NCBI RefSeq assembly: GCF_010686685.1
Contig: NZ_JAAGWD010000001.1
Span: 744,001 to 808,000 of the forward strand
DNA from: Pontibacter burrus
Lineage (GTDB): Bacteria; Bacteroidota; Bacteroidia; Cytophagales; Hymenobacteraceae
Length of the DNA: 64,000 bases
Direction of reading: 5' to 3'
The notes beneath the pieces are model-generated. The model was not told the DNA's origin and did no database searches. It worked only from the letters and a program-made list of their open reading frames with translations. The position numbers were made by a program, and so were the translations under genes. This document shows positions 7,223 to 17,064 of the stretch, piece after piece (the first letter of the stretch is position 1; each line of letters begins with the position of its first letter).

Positions 7223-8530
7223 ATGGTAGATACATATCTGAAGTACAAAGTAAAAGACATTTCACTGGCTGAGTGGGGCCGTAAAGAGATAAGACTGGCT
7301 GAAGCAGAAATGCCTGGCCTGATGGCAATTCGTGAAGAATATGGCGCAAGCAAGCCGTTGGCAGGTGCTCGCATTGCTGGTTGCTTACACATGACGATCC
7401 AGACTGCTGTGCTGATTGAAACACTGGTTGAACTGGGTGCGGAAGTTACCTGGTCATCCTGCAATATTTTCTCAACTCAGGACCACGCTGCTGCTGCCAT
7501 TGCTGCTGCGGGTATCTCGGTTTACGCCTGGAAAGGTATGAATGCCGAAGAATTTGACTGGTGCATTGAGCAAACCCTGTTCTTCGGTGAGGACCGTAAG
7601 CCACTTAACATGATTCTGGATGATGGCGGCGACCTGACCAACATGGTACTTGATAAGTATCCTGAACTGGCTGGCGGCATCAAAGGTCTTTCAGAAGAAA
7701 CTACAACAGGTGTGCACAGACTTTACGAACGTGTAAAGAACGGAACGCTGCCAATGCCTGCCATTAACGTAAACGACTCTGTAACGAAGTCTAAGTTCGA
7801 TAACAAGTACGGCTGTAAAGAGTCGTTGGTAGATGCGATCCGTCGCGCTACTGACGTAATGATGGCTGGTAAAGTAGCTGTTGTTGCCGGTTACGGCGAT
7901 GTGGGTAAAGGTTCTGCTGCTTCACTAAGAGGTGCAGGTGCCCGCGTTATCGTTACTGAAATTGATCCGATCTGCGCGCTGCAGGCTGCTATGGACGGCT
8001 TTGCAGTGAAGCGCATGGCTGATGCCGTGAAAGAAGCGGACATCATTGTTACAGCAACTGGCAACAAGGACATCATCACAGAGCAGCACTTCCGTTCTAT
8101 GAAAGATAAAGCCATTGTTTGTAACATTGGTCACTTCGATAACGAGATCGACATGGCGTGGCTGAATGGCGCTTACGGCAATACAAAAGATGAGATCAAG
8201 CCACAGGTTGATCTTTATAACATCGAAGGAAAAGACATCATCGTACTGGCTGAAGGCCGCCTGGTAAACCTAGGTTGCGCTACTGGTCACCCATCGTTTG
8301 TAATGTCTAACTCATTCTCAAACCAGACTCTGGCGCAGTTAGAGCTTTGGACAAACGCAGATGCGTACGAGAACAAAGTTTACACGCTGCCTAAGCACCT
8401 GGATGAGAAAGTTGCCCGCCTGCACTTAGGTAAAATTGGTGTAGAGTTGGATGAACTTACTCCGGATCAGGCTGCATACATTGGCGTAACCGTAGAAGGT
8501 CCGTTTAAGCCAGAGTATTACAGATACTAA
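7223..8530 (+). CDS. ahcY: Adenosylhomocysteinase
   Basis: A 435-residue S-adenosyl-L-homocysteine hydrolase, which splits the product of SAM-dependent methylation into adenosine and homocysteine using bound NAD+. Typical pieces are visible: [47 protein letters not shown], the NAD-binding [10 protein letters not shown] near residue 223, and the C-terminal KPEYYRY that reaches into the neighbouring subunit. The ATG at 7223 is chosen because it follows the promoter and the family starts near this point; the open frame extends upstream but runs through the promoter. It is a single-gene unit with promoter and terminator. Confidence 0.97.
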   Translation: MVDTYLKYKVKDISLAEWGRKEIRLAEAEMPGLMAIREEYGASKPLAGARIAGCLHMTIQTAVLIETLVELGAEVTWSSCNIFSTQDHAAAAIAAAGISVYAWKGMNAEEFDWCIEQTLFFGEDRKPLNMILDDGGDLTNMVLDKYPELAGGIKGLSEETTTGVHRLYERVKNGTLPMPAINVNDSVTKSKFDNKYGCKESLVDAIRRATDVMMAGKVAVVAGYGDVGKGSAASLRGAGARVIVTEIDPICALQAAMDGFAVKRMADAVKEADIIVTATGNKDIITEQHFRSMKDKAIVCNIGHFDNEIDMAWLNGAYGNTKDEIKPQVDLYNIEGKDIIVLAEGRLVNLGCATGHPSFVMSNSFSNQTLAQLELWTNADAYENKVYTLPKHLDEKVARLHLGKIGVELDELTPDQAAYIGVTVEGPFKPEYYRY

Positions 8531-8559
8531 TAAGAATTACGTTCCCTTAATAAAACCAG

Positions 8560-8591
8560 AGAAGCCGGCTACTAAGCCGGCTTCTTTTTTT
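8560..8591 (+). terminator. Intrinsic terminator of ahcY
   Basis: Perfect 11-bp stem AGAAGCCGGCT / AGCCGGCTTCT with a 3-base loop, followed by a run of seven T. Confidence 0.93.
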
Positions 8592-8731
8592 GTAGCTACT
8601 ATAACTATAGGTAAAACCACCAGCTGTAATCAGTATTTTAGGTGTATTAAAACTGCTATAGTTGAGCATACTGGTAGAAAAATAATCGAAATGGTTTATT
8701 ACCTTTATAGGTATTATAAACAGATGTTTTA

Positions 8732-9604
8732 ATGAAAGTCAGTGGATTTACTTTTGTTCGTAATGCTGTAGTCTACGACTATCCTATATTGGAAGCGATC
8801 AACTCTATTCTGCCTGTTTGTGATGAAGTGGTGGTAGCTGTGGGCAATTCTGAAGATAACACTTTAGAGCTCATCAAAAGTATAGATTCTCCCAAAATCA
8901 GGATTATAGAAACGGTATGGGACGATAGCCTGCGTGAGGGTGGCCGTGTACTGGCTGTAGAAACAGATAAAGCCTACGCTGCTGTTGCCGATGATTCTGA
9001 TTGGGCCATCTATATCCAGGGCGATGAAGTAATGCATGAAGATTACCTGGATAATGTTCGGAGAGCGATGCTGGAGTATAAGGATGACCCGGAAGTGGAT
9101 GGGCTCTTGTTTAAATACCGCCACTTTTATGGTTCTTATGATTACGAAGGCGATGCAACCAGCTGGTACAGACGCGAGATAAGAATAGTGCGGAAGCGCA
9201 GTGATATCTACTCCTACAAAGATGCCCAGGGATTCCGGAAGGGCAATAACCAGAAACTACAGGTTAAGCTCATTGATGCTTACATCCACCACTATGGCTG
9301 GGTGCGCGACCCTGTGGCACTGCAGAAAAAGTACGAAAACAGCAGCAAGTTCTGGAACTCGGATGAGTGGATAAAAGAGAACATTGTGCATAACGAAGAG
9401 TTCGATTTTTCCGATATTGAACCGATAAAGCTGTTTGAAGGCAAGCACCCTAAAGTTATGCACGACCGGATTGCCAGAAAGAACTGGAACTTTAGCCGGG
9501 ACCTCAGCAAGAAACATTACAGATTAAAAGATCGGGTGAAATTATTTGTTGAGCGCCTTACAGGTTACAGGCCGTTTGAGTACAAGAACTATAAAATCAT
9601 ATAA
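8732..9604 (+). CDS. Glycosyltransferase family 2 protein
   Basis: A 290-residue GT-A fold enzyme. The N-terminus VSGFTFVRNAVVYDYPILEAI is typical of a small GT2 subgroup found in polysaccharide clusters. VVVAVGNSEDNT forms the nucleotide-sugar site, and IQGDE (95-99) stands where the metal-binding DxD motif lies. A later IHHYGW segment is also subgroup-typical. It is soluble, with no membrane helix. It begins a run with an FkbM methyltransferase and a second transferase on the same strand, which suggests modification of a surface glycan. Donor and acceptor are not readable. Confidence 0.86.
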   Translation: MKVSGFTFVRNAVVYDYPILEAINSILPVCDEVVVAVGNSEDNTLELIKSIDSPKIRIIETVWDDSLREGGRVLAVETDKAYAAVADDSDWAIYIQGDEVMHEDYLDNVRRAMLEYKDDPEVDGLLFKYRHFYGSYDYEGDATSWYRREIRIVRKRSDIYSYKDAQGFRKGNNQKLQVKLIDAYIHHYGWVRDPVALQKKYENSSKFWNSDEWIKENIVHNEEFDFSDIEPIKLFEGKHPKVMHDRIARKNWNFSRDLSKKHYRLKDRVKLFVERLTGYRPFEYKNYKII

Positions 9605-9665
9605 TCTACGCCGGTTTATAGCCAAGTTTCAGGACGCTTTAATAAAACCAGAATACGCACAGCAC

Positions 9666-10517
9666 ATGGGCCACTTAACAAGAATTTTCAATAAATATCT
9701 ACCGGACAGGGTACTTAAGACTGTAGACTTTTATAAGGCGTATCCTAAAGCTAAAGCGCAGAAAATAAATAAGTTTTTGGATGAGGATGCTGTAAAATTT
9801 CTGAAAGGCTACAAGAGCTTCAGGGAAGGTACTGTTACATTTTTAGGCAAAGATTTCAAATTCTCGCATGCCGGCTCGCTGATCCATTCTGTTGAGGAGT
9901 TGTTCTGCGGTAATGTATATGCTTTCCAGGCGGAGAGCAAAGTGCCTTACATCATAGATTGCGGTGCAAATATAGGTGTGAGTGTCATTTTCTTTAAGCA
10001 GCTCTATCCTGAGGCACGTATTCTGGCTTTTGAGCCGGATAAGGATATATTCAGATTGCTGGAAGAAAATGTGCAGAGTTTCGGGTTAATCCATGTAACG
10101 CTGGAAAACAAAGCTGTCTGGAATAAAACCGAAGAGCTGACCTTTTACAATGAAGGCGCCTTGGCCGGGTCTTTAACCACTGACTTTGCCAGTAAGAACA
10201 ATAAAGTTACCATACCAGCTATTGACCTGTTGCCTTACCTCAATGAGCCGGTAGATTTTCTAAAGCTTGATATTGAAGGAGCGGAGCATGTTGTTCTACA
10301 CCATATCGCTCCAAAATTAGCCAATGTGAAGAACCTCTTTCTAGAGTATCACAGTGACCGAAACAAGCCTCAACAGCTAAATGAGCTGCTGGCAATCATA
10401 TCCGAAGCTGGTTTCCGTTACTATATAAAAGAGGCAGATAATATAACGCCCAATCCTTACATTCGTGCACCAAAAGGCCCTTACGATCTGCAGTTAAACA
10501 TCTCCTGTTATAAATAG
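9666..10517 (+). CDS. FkbM family methyltransferase
   Basis: A SAM-dependent methyltransferase with the FkbM signature: DCGANIG (98-104 from this start), an FEPD motif closing the next strand, and FLKLDIEGAE later. FkbM enzymes O-methylate sugars or polyketides, and in glycan clusters usually a sugar hydroxyl. The only in-frame ATG near the start is 9666, giving 283 residues. The frame is open upstream, looks protein-like as far as the previous gene, and offers TTG codons at 9546, 9549 and 9576 that would overlap that gene, so the true start may be earlier. It lies between two glycosyltransferase genes, 26 bases before the next. Confidence 0.85.
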   Translation: MGHLTRIFNKYLPDRVLKTVDFYKAYPKAKAQKINKFLDEDAVKFLKGYKSFREGTVTFLGKDFKFSHAGSLIHSVEELFCGNVYAFQAESKVPYIIDCGANIGVSVIFFKQLYPEARILAFEPDKDIFRLLEENVQSFGLIHVTLENKAVWNKTEELTFYNEGALAGSLTTDFASKNNKVTIPAIDLLPYLNEPVDFLKLDIEGAEHVVLHHIAPKLANVKNLFLEYHSDRNKPQQLNELLAIISEAGFRYYIKEADNITPNPYIRAPKGPYDLQLNISCYK

Positions 10518-10543
10518 AAACTATAGGTACTTCCTTTCCTACT

Positions 10544-11371
10544 ATGCCCATGCCAGAGCCGCGCGTATTGACTAAAATTGAGCCGGACTATCCGTTCCTG
10601 TTCTCGATCTGCACAATTGTGAATGACAGGAATGAATACCACGAAATGAAGCAGAGCTTTGAGCAGTGTGGTTTTGTGGAAGATTGTGAATACCTGGTGG
10701 TGGATAACACAAATGGCAACTCGCTGGATGCTTACCAGGGCATTGCCGCTTTCATGAAACAGGCTCAGGGCCAGTATCTGGTAATTGTGCACCAGGATGT
10801 AAGGTGCATTGATACAAAGGACCGGCTGGTGCAGTGTCTGCAAGAACTGACAGCAAAAGACGACAAATGGGCTGTATGTGGCAACGCAGGCATGTATGGC
10901 TACCATGGCAGGGCAATGCATCTTCAGAATGATGATGAATTGATTATGTATGATAACCTGCCGGCCAAAGTTTACTCACTGGACGAAAACCTGCTTATAG
11001 TTAACAGGGCTACCAATCTTACAGTTTCCGGCGACTTGTCAGGGTATCATTTGTATGGAACCGACCTGTGCCTGCTTGCCGATATACTGGGCTATACCTG
11101 TTATGTGATTCCCTTTATGGTGAACCATCTGAGTAAGGGTAACCTGAAAGCATTGCAGGAACACATCCCTTCCTTCTGGTCGGCATATGGCCGAAAGCTG
11201 AGAAGCCGCTACGTTGAAACCACTTGCACCAAGTTTTACCTGAGCAATGGCGTAACACAAACAAAAGTGTATAACGCTGCGGGTGTGTTTGGCCTGTTAA
11301 AGGTTGTAGAGCGACTAAAGCAGGTAGCAGGACTGGTAAAAAACGGTAAACAGCACAAGCGGATTAAATAA
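10544..11371 (+). CDS. Glycosyltransferase-like protein (GT2-type, StrF-like domain)
   Basis: A 275-residue protein matching the short GT2-like domain also found in StrF-type proteins. It shows FSICTIVNDRNEY at the first strand, VIVHQDV (81-86) as the acidic metal-site equivalent, and LYGTDLCLLADILGY (about 169-183) followed by a conserved His-Ser/Lys-Gly element. No membrane helix is visible. It is the third gene of the plus-strand glycan cluster. Its stop lies 9 bases from the stop of a convergent GT2 gene with no terminator between them. The specific sugar chemistry is unknown. Confidence 0.78.
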   Translation: MPMPEPRVLTKIEPDYPFLFSICTIVNDRNEYHEMKQSFEQCGFVEDCEYLVVDNTNGNSLDAYQGIAAFMKQAQGQYLVIVHQDVRCIDTKDRLVQCLQELTAKDDKWAVCGNAGMYGYHGRAMHLQNDDELIMYDNLPAKVYSLDENLLIVNRATNLTVSGDLSGYHLYGTDLCLLADILGYTCYVIPFMVNHLSKGNLKALQEHIPSFWSAYGRKLRSRYVETTCTKFYLSNGVTQTKVYNAAGVFGLLKVVERLKQVAGLVKNGKQHKRIK

Positions 11372-11380
11372 AGACTGTTC

Positions 11381-12391
11381 TCACAACTGTATTTCTTTCC
11401 CTTTCAGATCCAGGAGTGCTTTTCCTTTTATGCTATCCCGGATAAAGCTGCTCACTTCCTGCACAGTTTTGCGCGTGTTTAATTTAGCTGCCAGCCTCTC
11501 AAATTCTTCTCTGGACGTTTTAACCTCTTTTTGTTTCTGGAGGAACAGCTGTAACGATTGTACATAGCTGAAGTTAAATGTAACTACTCGCATGAGCAGC
11601 TCGGGCATAAGCTGTGAATACCAGGCAAGTTTTGTAGCGCCGTCCAGGTGCAGGGCATGTAAGAATAACTTATTCCGGTTGTAAATGGTATTGATGAACT
11701 TCTTTTTGCAGCTTGCTTTGATAGTGGTCGTTACCTGGTGCTTGCAAACGCTGTTATAGTCGTAATAGCACTTAAATCCTAAGCGCCAGGCCCGTAGCGA
11801 AAGGTCTACATCTTCGGAATAGAAAGGGGAGAACAGCTCATTAAAGCCACTTAACAGCAGGAATTTTTCCTTATCAACAAAAGCATTGGCGCCAGACAGG
11901 TACATGGAATATAAGCCATCCTGCATCTGTGTTTCATCTTTAAGCAGGTAGTTTCCCGAAGTTTTCAGTTTTACACCATGAAATGTTGGCAGCTTGGCAC
12001 CATCCTGTATTTTTTCGTCTTCCCAGCCTATAATTCTGCCCATAACCCCAAATGTGTCAGGCTTATCAAAGTAACGCAGTTGATTATTAAAATAGGTGGG
12101 TGTCAGTTTAACGTCGCTGTTTAGCAGCAATATCTTGTCGTATTTTGCGGTAGCTGCCCCAAAGTTACATGTTGCAGAAAATCCTCTGTTACGGGGATTT
12201 ACGATAACCTTAACACTCGGGTAGTTTTTCAGGAGGTACTCTACAGAGCCATCAGTGGAGCAGTCATCGACAACTATAATCTCGCTGGGCTTGCCCGCAT
12301 TCTGCAGGGCTTGCTCTACCGTTGGAAGTGTTTGATCAAAAAGATGGACACCATTATAGTTTGGAATAACTACTGAGATACCTGCTACCAT
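11381..12391 (-). CDS. Glycosyltransferase family 2 protein
   Basis: A 336-residue GT2 enzyme of the rhamnosyltransferase-like type. It shows VVIPNYNG (7-14), VVDDCSTDGS (40-49), NPRNRGFSATCNFG, the DxD-type NSDV (91-94), and SEDVDLSLRAWRLG near residue 180, holding the catalytic-base ED pair. It is convergent with the three-gene glycan cluster and probably works on the same surface polymer, which is inference from proximity. No membrane helix. The ATG at 12391 gives the standard N-terminus for the family. Confidence 0.9.
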   Translation of the reverse strand: MVAGISVVIPNYNGVHLFDQTLPTVEQALQNAGKPSEIIVVDDCSTDGSVEYLLKNYPSVKVIVNPRNRGFSATCNFGAATAKYDKILLLNSDVKLTPTYFNNQLRYFDKPDTFGVMGRIIGWEDEKIQDGAKLPTFHGVKLKTSGNYLLKDETQMQDGLYSMYLSGANAFVDKEKFLLLSGFNELFSPFYSEDVDLSLRAWRLGFKCYYDYNSVCKHQVTTTIKASCKKKFINTIYNRNKLFLHALHLDGATKLAWYSQLMPELLMRVVTFNFSYVQSLQLFLQKQKEVKTSREEFERLAAKLNTRKTVQEVSSFIRDSIKGKALLDLKGKEIQL

Positions 12392-12691
12392 ACCGGGACC
12401 TTAAGGGATTTATTGGCTAAATATACAGCCGATACTATAAGAAACTAGCAAACTTGCCTGATAACTATAAACTCTTTTTATCAGAAACTATAGGATTTTG
12501 AGTAAACCATCTTTAAGTGTTCCTGATAGTCAAAGGCCTGTAAATGTATTTAATTAATGTGAATAAGGAAACCGGAAAACCTGATGCAAATGCAGGAAGT
12601 TCCATATAGGCTGGAAAAGAAAGGGGAATGGCAAAGCCCTGCCACTGTTTTACAATGTCATTTGAGGTGGCGAACCAGCAGGAAACTATAG
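12392..12691. other. Intergenic region between GT2 and response regulator
   Basis: No coding frame is visible. It carries a CTATAG at 12488 and an exact AACTATAGTT at 12684-12693, overlapping the last codon of the response regulator gene, plus several ACTATA half-copies. No terminator with a T-tract was seen after the response regulator. Confidence 0.5.
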
Positions 12692-13450
12692 TTACAGAAT
12701 GTTAAACCGCGACATTAATGTCTTTTTATACGACTTGCCTATCGGAATTTCGCCTTTACCAAACACTACGGCATTTTCTTCCAGTGCTTCTACCTTATCC
12801 AGGTTTGCAATGTAGGAACGGTGCACCCGCACAAAGTTGTGGGGCGGCAGCTTATGTTCCATGTCCTTTAAAGTAGAACTAACCAGGTATTTCTGATCGG
12901 CAGTAACAATAAAAGAGTAGTTGTCATAGGCCTCGACCCATAGTATGTCGCTGTACATTACTTTAATAATGCGGTGCTTTACTTTAACAAAAATATAGTC
13001 CTGCGATGCTTCCTGTTCTTTCGGGTTATCCGGATTTTCGGTAGCCTTGCCGTTGCCATTTCCGTTGTGCTTAAGGGTGTGGCCATGCTTATACAAAGCG
13101 ATCTCTATAGTTGAGCGCAGGCTTTTTTCGTCGAAGGGTTTTACAAGAAATCCATCAGGTTCAGTTTTCTTGGCACGATCTATAGTAGGTTTATCAGCAT
13201 AGGCAGTCAGGTAAATAAAAGGGATGTTAAATTCTTGTTTTATGCGGGAGCCTATCTCCACGCCGTCCGAATCTCCACGCAGGTTAATATCCAGCAATAC
13301 CAGGTCCGGTTGGGTTTCCCGGATCATGTCGATGGTGGATTCGCCTGAGTCGATGGCACACGTTTCGTACCCTAGGTCTTCCAGGCATGCAGCAATGTCT
13401 TCTGCAATTATCACCTCGTCCTCCGAAATAAGAATTTTAGGTTTCGTCAT
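12692..13450 (-). CDS. LytTR-family response regulator
   Basis: A 252-residue two-component response regulator. The receiver domain (1-120) has the acidic pair E10/D11, phosphorylatable D54 (VLLDINL), T82 and K104. After a linker rich in Gly, Asn and Lys comes a LytTR DNA-binding domain (about 150-250), with FVKVKHRIIKVMYSDILWVEAY and FVRVHRSYIANLDKV. It follows the sensor kinase gene by 29 bases on the same strand, so the two form an operon and a cognate pair. Target promoters cannot be told from sequence. Confidence 0.95.
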   Translation of the reverse strand: MTKPKILISEDEVIIAEDIAACLEDLGYETCAIDSGESTIDMIRETQPDLVLLDINLRGDSDGVEIGSRIKQEFNIPFIYLTAYADKPTIDRAKKTEPDGFLVKPFDEKSLRSTIEIALYKHGHTLKHNGNGNGKATENPDNPKEQEASQDYIFVKVKHRIIKVMYSDILWVEAYDNYSFIVTADQKYLVSSTLKDMEHKLPPHNFVRVHRSYIANLDKVEALEENAVVFGKGEIPIGKSYKKTLMSRFNIL

Positions 13451-13479
13451 AGCATTAGGTACTTACGTGAAATTTTGAA

Positions 13480-16452
13480 TTATGATGGCAAAACAAAATA
13501 CAATATTGTTTTAGTGCCATTGATGTTGTCAAATTTTATACTTCCATCCAGTTTCTTTATAAGTGAAGAAACCAGTTTAAGCCCAAAAGATTGTTGCTGA
13601 TCCTGCACCTCGGAGAAGCCGATACCGTTATCCCAAACTATAAGCCTGTAGGTGTCATCGTGCAGTTTATCAAGGTCTATTCCCAGGCTGCCACTATATG
13701 AATCCGGGAATGCATACTTCAACGTATTTGAAATAAGTTCGTTAACTATTAACCCCAATGTAATGGCCGTATCAATGTCTACTTTTAGCGGGGCCATGTT
13801 AAACTGCAGTTTTACCCTGTCTTCAGTAACTCCGTAAGCGGCATACAGGCTCTCACAAATCTCTCTGAAATAGTCTTCAAGTACGATATGCTCCAGGTTA
13901 TCGTGGCGGTAAAGGCGCTCATGTAGCAAGGCCATGGAACGCACACGACTGCGTAGTGCCTGCATTACTTCCAATGCGGCAGGGTCTTTTACATGGCGGG
14001 CCTGTAGGTTCAGTAGGCTAATCACGATCTGAAGGTTATTTTTTACTCTGTGGTGTACTTCCTGTAGTAATAGTTCTTTTTCGCGGTTTTTGCGCTCCAG
14101 CATGCGGGTACGGTGCTGCACACGCATATCCAAAAGCGTATTCATTTTCAGGAGGCTCTTTTCGCGCATGCGCACCACGCTTATAATGGCTCCTGTAACC
14201 AGCAGAAGCATAATGGCAATAAACCACTGCCGGCGCCAGACCGGTGGTATAACCGAGAAAGTATAGGTGAGGGGCTCCGGACTCCAGTATCCGTCATTGT
14301 TCTGTGCTTTCAGCTTAAATGTATAAGTGCCCGGCGATAAGTTGGCATAGGTAGTGAAAGAATGCTCGGTAGTTTCAGACCACTGCTGATCGTGGCCCTC
14401 CAGCATATAACGGTATCTTACTTTTGCCGGATCAGAAAGGCAAATACCATGAAAGTCGAAAGTGATGTGGTTTTTATTATGAGGTAACCGAAGGTTTACA
14501 GGAAGGCCGCTTGCAGGGTCAGTTTTATAGCCTAATTCATCCCAATTAGTAGGTTGCATCGATAACCTGATATCGGTCAGGAGCAATTCAGGGGTTGCTT
14601 TATTTATTCTGTCCAATTCCGGAATATATTGAGTAAGTCCTTTGATGGTGCCAAACCATAGTTTGCCGTCCGGGGTTTGGGTAATGCCATTATAAGATAC
14701 TTCAAGCCCCCGGAAACCATTTTGCCCACTGTATTCTCTAAATCTGAGCTTCTGGGTTTCTTGGAAATAGGACAGGTCTACTTTAAGCAAGGTGCTGTTG
14801 GTGCCTATCCAAAGGTTATTGTCCCGGTCGGTATAGAGCGATTTAACCCCTTCGTTGGGCAGGCCATTGCCAGCATTAAATAATTTAGTGGTACCACTTT
14901 TTTCATGGTAAGCTAACAGGCCATAGTTGTACCCGCCAAAAAACAGCCAGCCATTCTGGCCCTCTGCAATGCTTCGTACTTTACCAAAGTGACGGCTTGC
15001 AAGTTCAGGTACAGGGTATAATTTATCTTCCTTAAGTTGGTACACTTGCCTGTCTGTGCCTACCCATAGCTGGTGCTGTTTATCCCTGAAAATATAGTAT
15101 GCCTTACCTGGGTCGGAGCCGTCTGCTGAGGCTATAGTTGTTATCTTGCCTTCCTGATAAGTGGCGACACCTCCTGCTGTAGCAAACCACAGGGAATTGT
15201 CAGGGGCTGCAGCTATAGCATATACATCATTTGAAGGAAGGCCGTGCGCAGAAGAGAAGTGCTTTACCCCTTCGGGTTTTAAGTTCCAGATGCCCTGGCT
15301 GGTAGCAACCCAAACATCTTCCGGCGACACTACCCACATACTATAGAGCGTGGTGCCCGGCGGCCAGATCCTGGTGCGCAACATCGTTATTTTTCCTTGC
15401 TGTATATAGCCAGCATCCCCGTTGGCTGTGCCTATCCATAAACGCCCTTTAGTATCCTGAGCAAGGGCTGTAATGTGTGGCTCGCTTATTTCGCCTAATT
15501 CAAAATAATGGAGAAACCATTGTGCCCGATGCTGTTGCAAACCATAACCATTAGTGCCTATCCAGGTATTCTTTTCCGTATCGGTGTATAAGGTGGTGAC
15601 GTGGTCAGAACTAAGGCCATTAGCTTTTGTCAGGTGTAATGTCTCGTCGTCTTTCACAGACAGGATGCCGTCGTTCTGTAGTGCAATCAGTACGTGGCCG
15701 TATGCGTCATGCGTAAAATCAGTTACTGAGGGGTTAACTATAGTTGCGGGCAGGGGTACCGGTGTAACTTTATTGCCGGTAACTAGAGCGGGTCCTTTAT
15801 CAGTTCCGATCCAAATTTTATCAGCTGAATCTCCACTATAGATAGCAGTTATATGATTAGATGGGAGGTTGTATCGAGCGCTTGAAAAATGATATAGTTT
15901 ATTTTGATACAACCTGTAGAGCCCGTCAGATCTGCTGCCAGCCCAAATGGCGCCTTTTGCGTCGCTGTAAATTACGGTGTAAGGTTGTTTCTTAAATTCT
16001 GGTGATCTGATGAATTGATTTCCTGTTAATGTAAAGATACCGGAATCTGTTGCTACCCATAGTTTGCCTAGTTTATCTTCGGTTATGCTGGTTACATTGG
16101 TGCTTGTTAAACCGGCTTTGGCGCCATAAAGGATAAATTTAGCTCCATCAAAACGCGTCAGGCCATTGTCAGAACTACCAACCCAGATTTGATTTCGACT
16201 ATCCTCAAAAATGCAGGTGGTGTTATTGCTTGCCAGGCCCTGCTTAGTGGTATACGTATAGAAGGTGTTACCATCAAATCGGCTGACGCCTCCGTAGGTC
16301 GCAACCCAGATTTGCATCCGGTGGTCCTGATGAATGTCGTTTATCTGAGATTGCGGCAGTCCGTCTGCTAAGGTCCAGTTATGGAAATTGTATTGTTGTG
16401 CAAACACAGCATTTCCGACCAACAACAATAACAGCAAACACAAGAAGCGCAT
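13480..16452 (-). CDS. Two-component sensor histidine kinase with beta-propeller input
   Basis: A 990-residue membrane sensor. A signal peptide (MRFLCLLLLLLVGNAVFAQQ) leads into a long periplasmic region of propeller repeats (about 20-620, with recurrent IWVGT, LWIGT, LWFGT strands) and a Y_Y_Y domain (about 640-730, ending TYTFKLKAQNNDGYWS). One membrane helix (about 745-765) precedes a coiled segment and a HisKA_2-type kinase: LLLQEVHHRVKNNLQ near residue 800 carries the phosphoacceptor His, and an HATPase domain follows with NELISNTLKYAF and DNGIGF. Unlike hybrid polysaccharide sensors, the receiver is a separate downstream gene. The ligand is unknown. Confidence 0.93.
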   Translation of the reverse strand: MRFLCLLLLLLVGNAVFAQQYNFHNWTLADGLPQSQINDIHQDHRMQIWVATYGGVSRFDGNTFYTYTTKQGLASNNTTCIFEDSRNQIWVGSSDNGLTRFDGAKFILYGAKAGLTSTNVTSITEDKLGKLWVATDSGIFTLTGNQFIRSPEFKKQPYTVIYSDAKGAIWAGSRSDGLYRLYQNKLYHFSSARYNLPSNHITAIYSGDSADKIWIGTDKGPALVTGNKVTPVPLPATIVNPSVTDFTHDAYGHVLIALQNDGILSVKDDETLHLTKANGLSSDHVTTLYTDTEKNTWIGTNGYGLQQHRAQWFLHYFELGEISEPHITALAQDTKGRLWIGTANGDAGYIQQGKITMLRTRIWPPGTTLYSMWVVSPEDVWVATSQGIWNLKPEGVKHFSSAHGLPSNDVYAIAAAPDNSLWFATAGGVATYQEGKITTIASADGSDPGKAYYIFRDKQHQLWVGTDRQVYQLKEDKLYPVPELASRHFGKVRSIAEGQNGWLFFGGYNYGLLAYHEKSGTTKLFNAGNGLPNEGVKSLYTDRDNNLWIGTNSTLLKVDLSYFQETQKLRFREYSGQNGFRGLEVSYNGITQTPDGKLWFGTIKGLTQYIPELDRINKATPELLLTDIRLSMQPTNWDELGYKTDPASGLPVNLRLPHNKNHITFDFHGICLSDPAKVRYRYMLEGHDQQWSETTEHSFTTYANLSPGTYTFKLKAQNNDGYWSPEPLTYTFSVIPPVWRRQWFIAIMLLLVTGAIISVVRMREKSLLKMNTLLDMRVQHRTRMLERKNREKELLLQEVHHRVKNNLQIVISLLNLQARHVKDPAALEVMQALRSRVRSMALLHERLYRHDNLEHIVLEDYFREICESLYAAYGVTEDRVKLQFNMAPLKVDIDTAITLGLIVNELISNTLKYAFPDSYSGSLGIDLDKLHDDTYRLIVWDNGIGFSEVQDQQQSFGLKLVSSLIKKLDGSIKFDNINGTKTILYFVLPS

Positions 16453-17064
16453 ATAGTATATCCGAAGTAGCAGGCGCAGAACTATAGTTTCTGTGCTTTG
16501 AGTAATTAAACTTTTGCAAGTGTGTTTTGTACTACGGATATATTATGAAAAAGTAGACGTTTGAAAGAAGGTTTCTGAAAATTAGTGAATGTGTGCTATA
16601 TAGTTGTAAACAGCACATGAATAGAGGCCAGTTTAACTTTAAAGGATTTTACAGAAAAAAAGGAAGAATCAAGATGAATATTTACGCAGATTGACCAACT
16701 CTAAACATTTACAAGAATGTTCGCTATGGTTTCAGGTAATATTAACTATACCTGACCGGAACAACTCAGGCAAATAGCGACTGTTTTATAGTTTAATACC
16801 GCGTAATTTAACTGAAGCTAACTATAGTTCTTGCCTTTAACTTAAAGCGTAGTGTTTTCCTGCTGCATCCGCCAGAGTTTAAGGTAGCGCATGAGCAACT
16901 ATGTTTTAAAGTCTGTTATGTACTATAGTTTGCCTTGCTTATACAAAAACAGCACTATAACCCGGATTTGCGTATACGTTAGACTATAATTGCACAAAAG
17001 GCAACCTACTGCAGGTTGCGGTTGCAACCCTTATGTGGCAAGAGAGGTATGTAATTTAAATTCC
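16453..17064. other. Long intergenic region with many AACTATAGTT copies
   Basis: About 610 bases between divergent genes, without a coding frame I can support. It has exact AACTATAGTT copies at 16480-16489 and 16820-16829, a CTATAG at 16923 and several ACTATA halves. An imperfect inverted repeat (TATATCCG..GTAG at 16458 and CTACGGATATA near 16533) lies close to the kinase start and may be an operator. It must hold the kinase promoter on the minus strand, but no clear TAnnTTTG was found there. Confidence 0.5.
17001..17029. promoter_or_regulatory. Nested inverted repeats upstream of the sigma factor
   Basis: GCAACCT (17001-17007) pairs with AGGTTGC (17013-17019), and the adjoining 10-base GGTTGCAACC (17020-17029) is itself a palindrome, so the GGTTGC/GCAACC unit appears four times in 29 bases. 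It ends 36 bases before the -7 box of the sigma factor promoter, a place suited to a regulator binding site. Function is inferred from position. Confidence 0.45.

Noticed and set aside
12540..12680. A possible second riboswitch before or after the response regulator
   Set aside because: The stretch has some G/A-rich blocks but no core of a known class and lies downstream of the gene rather than in its leader.
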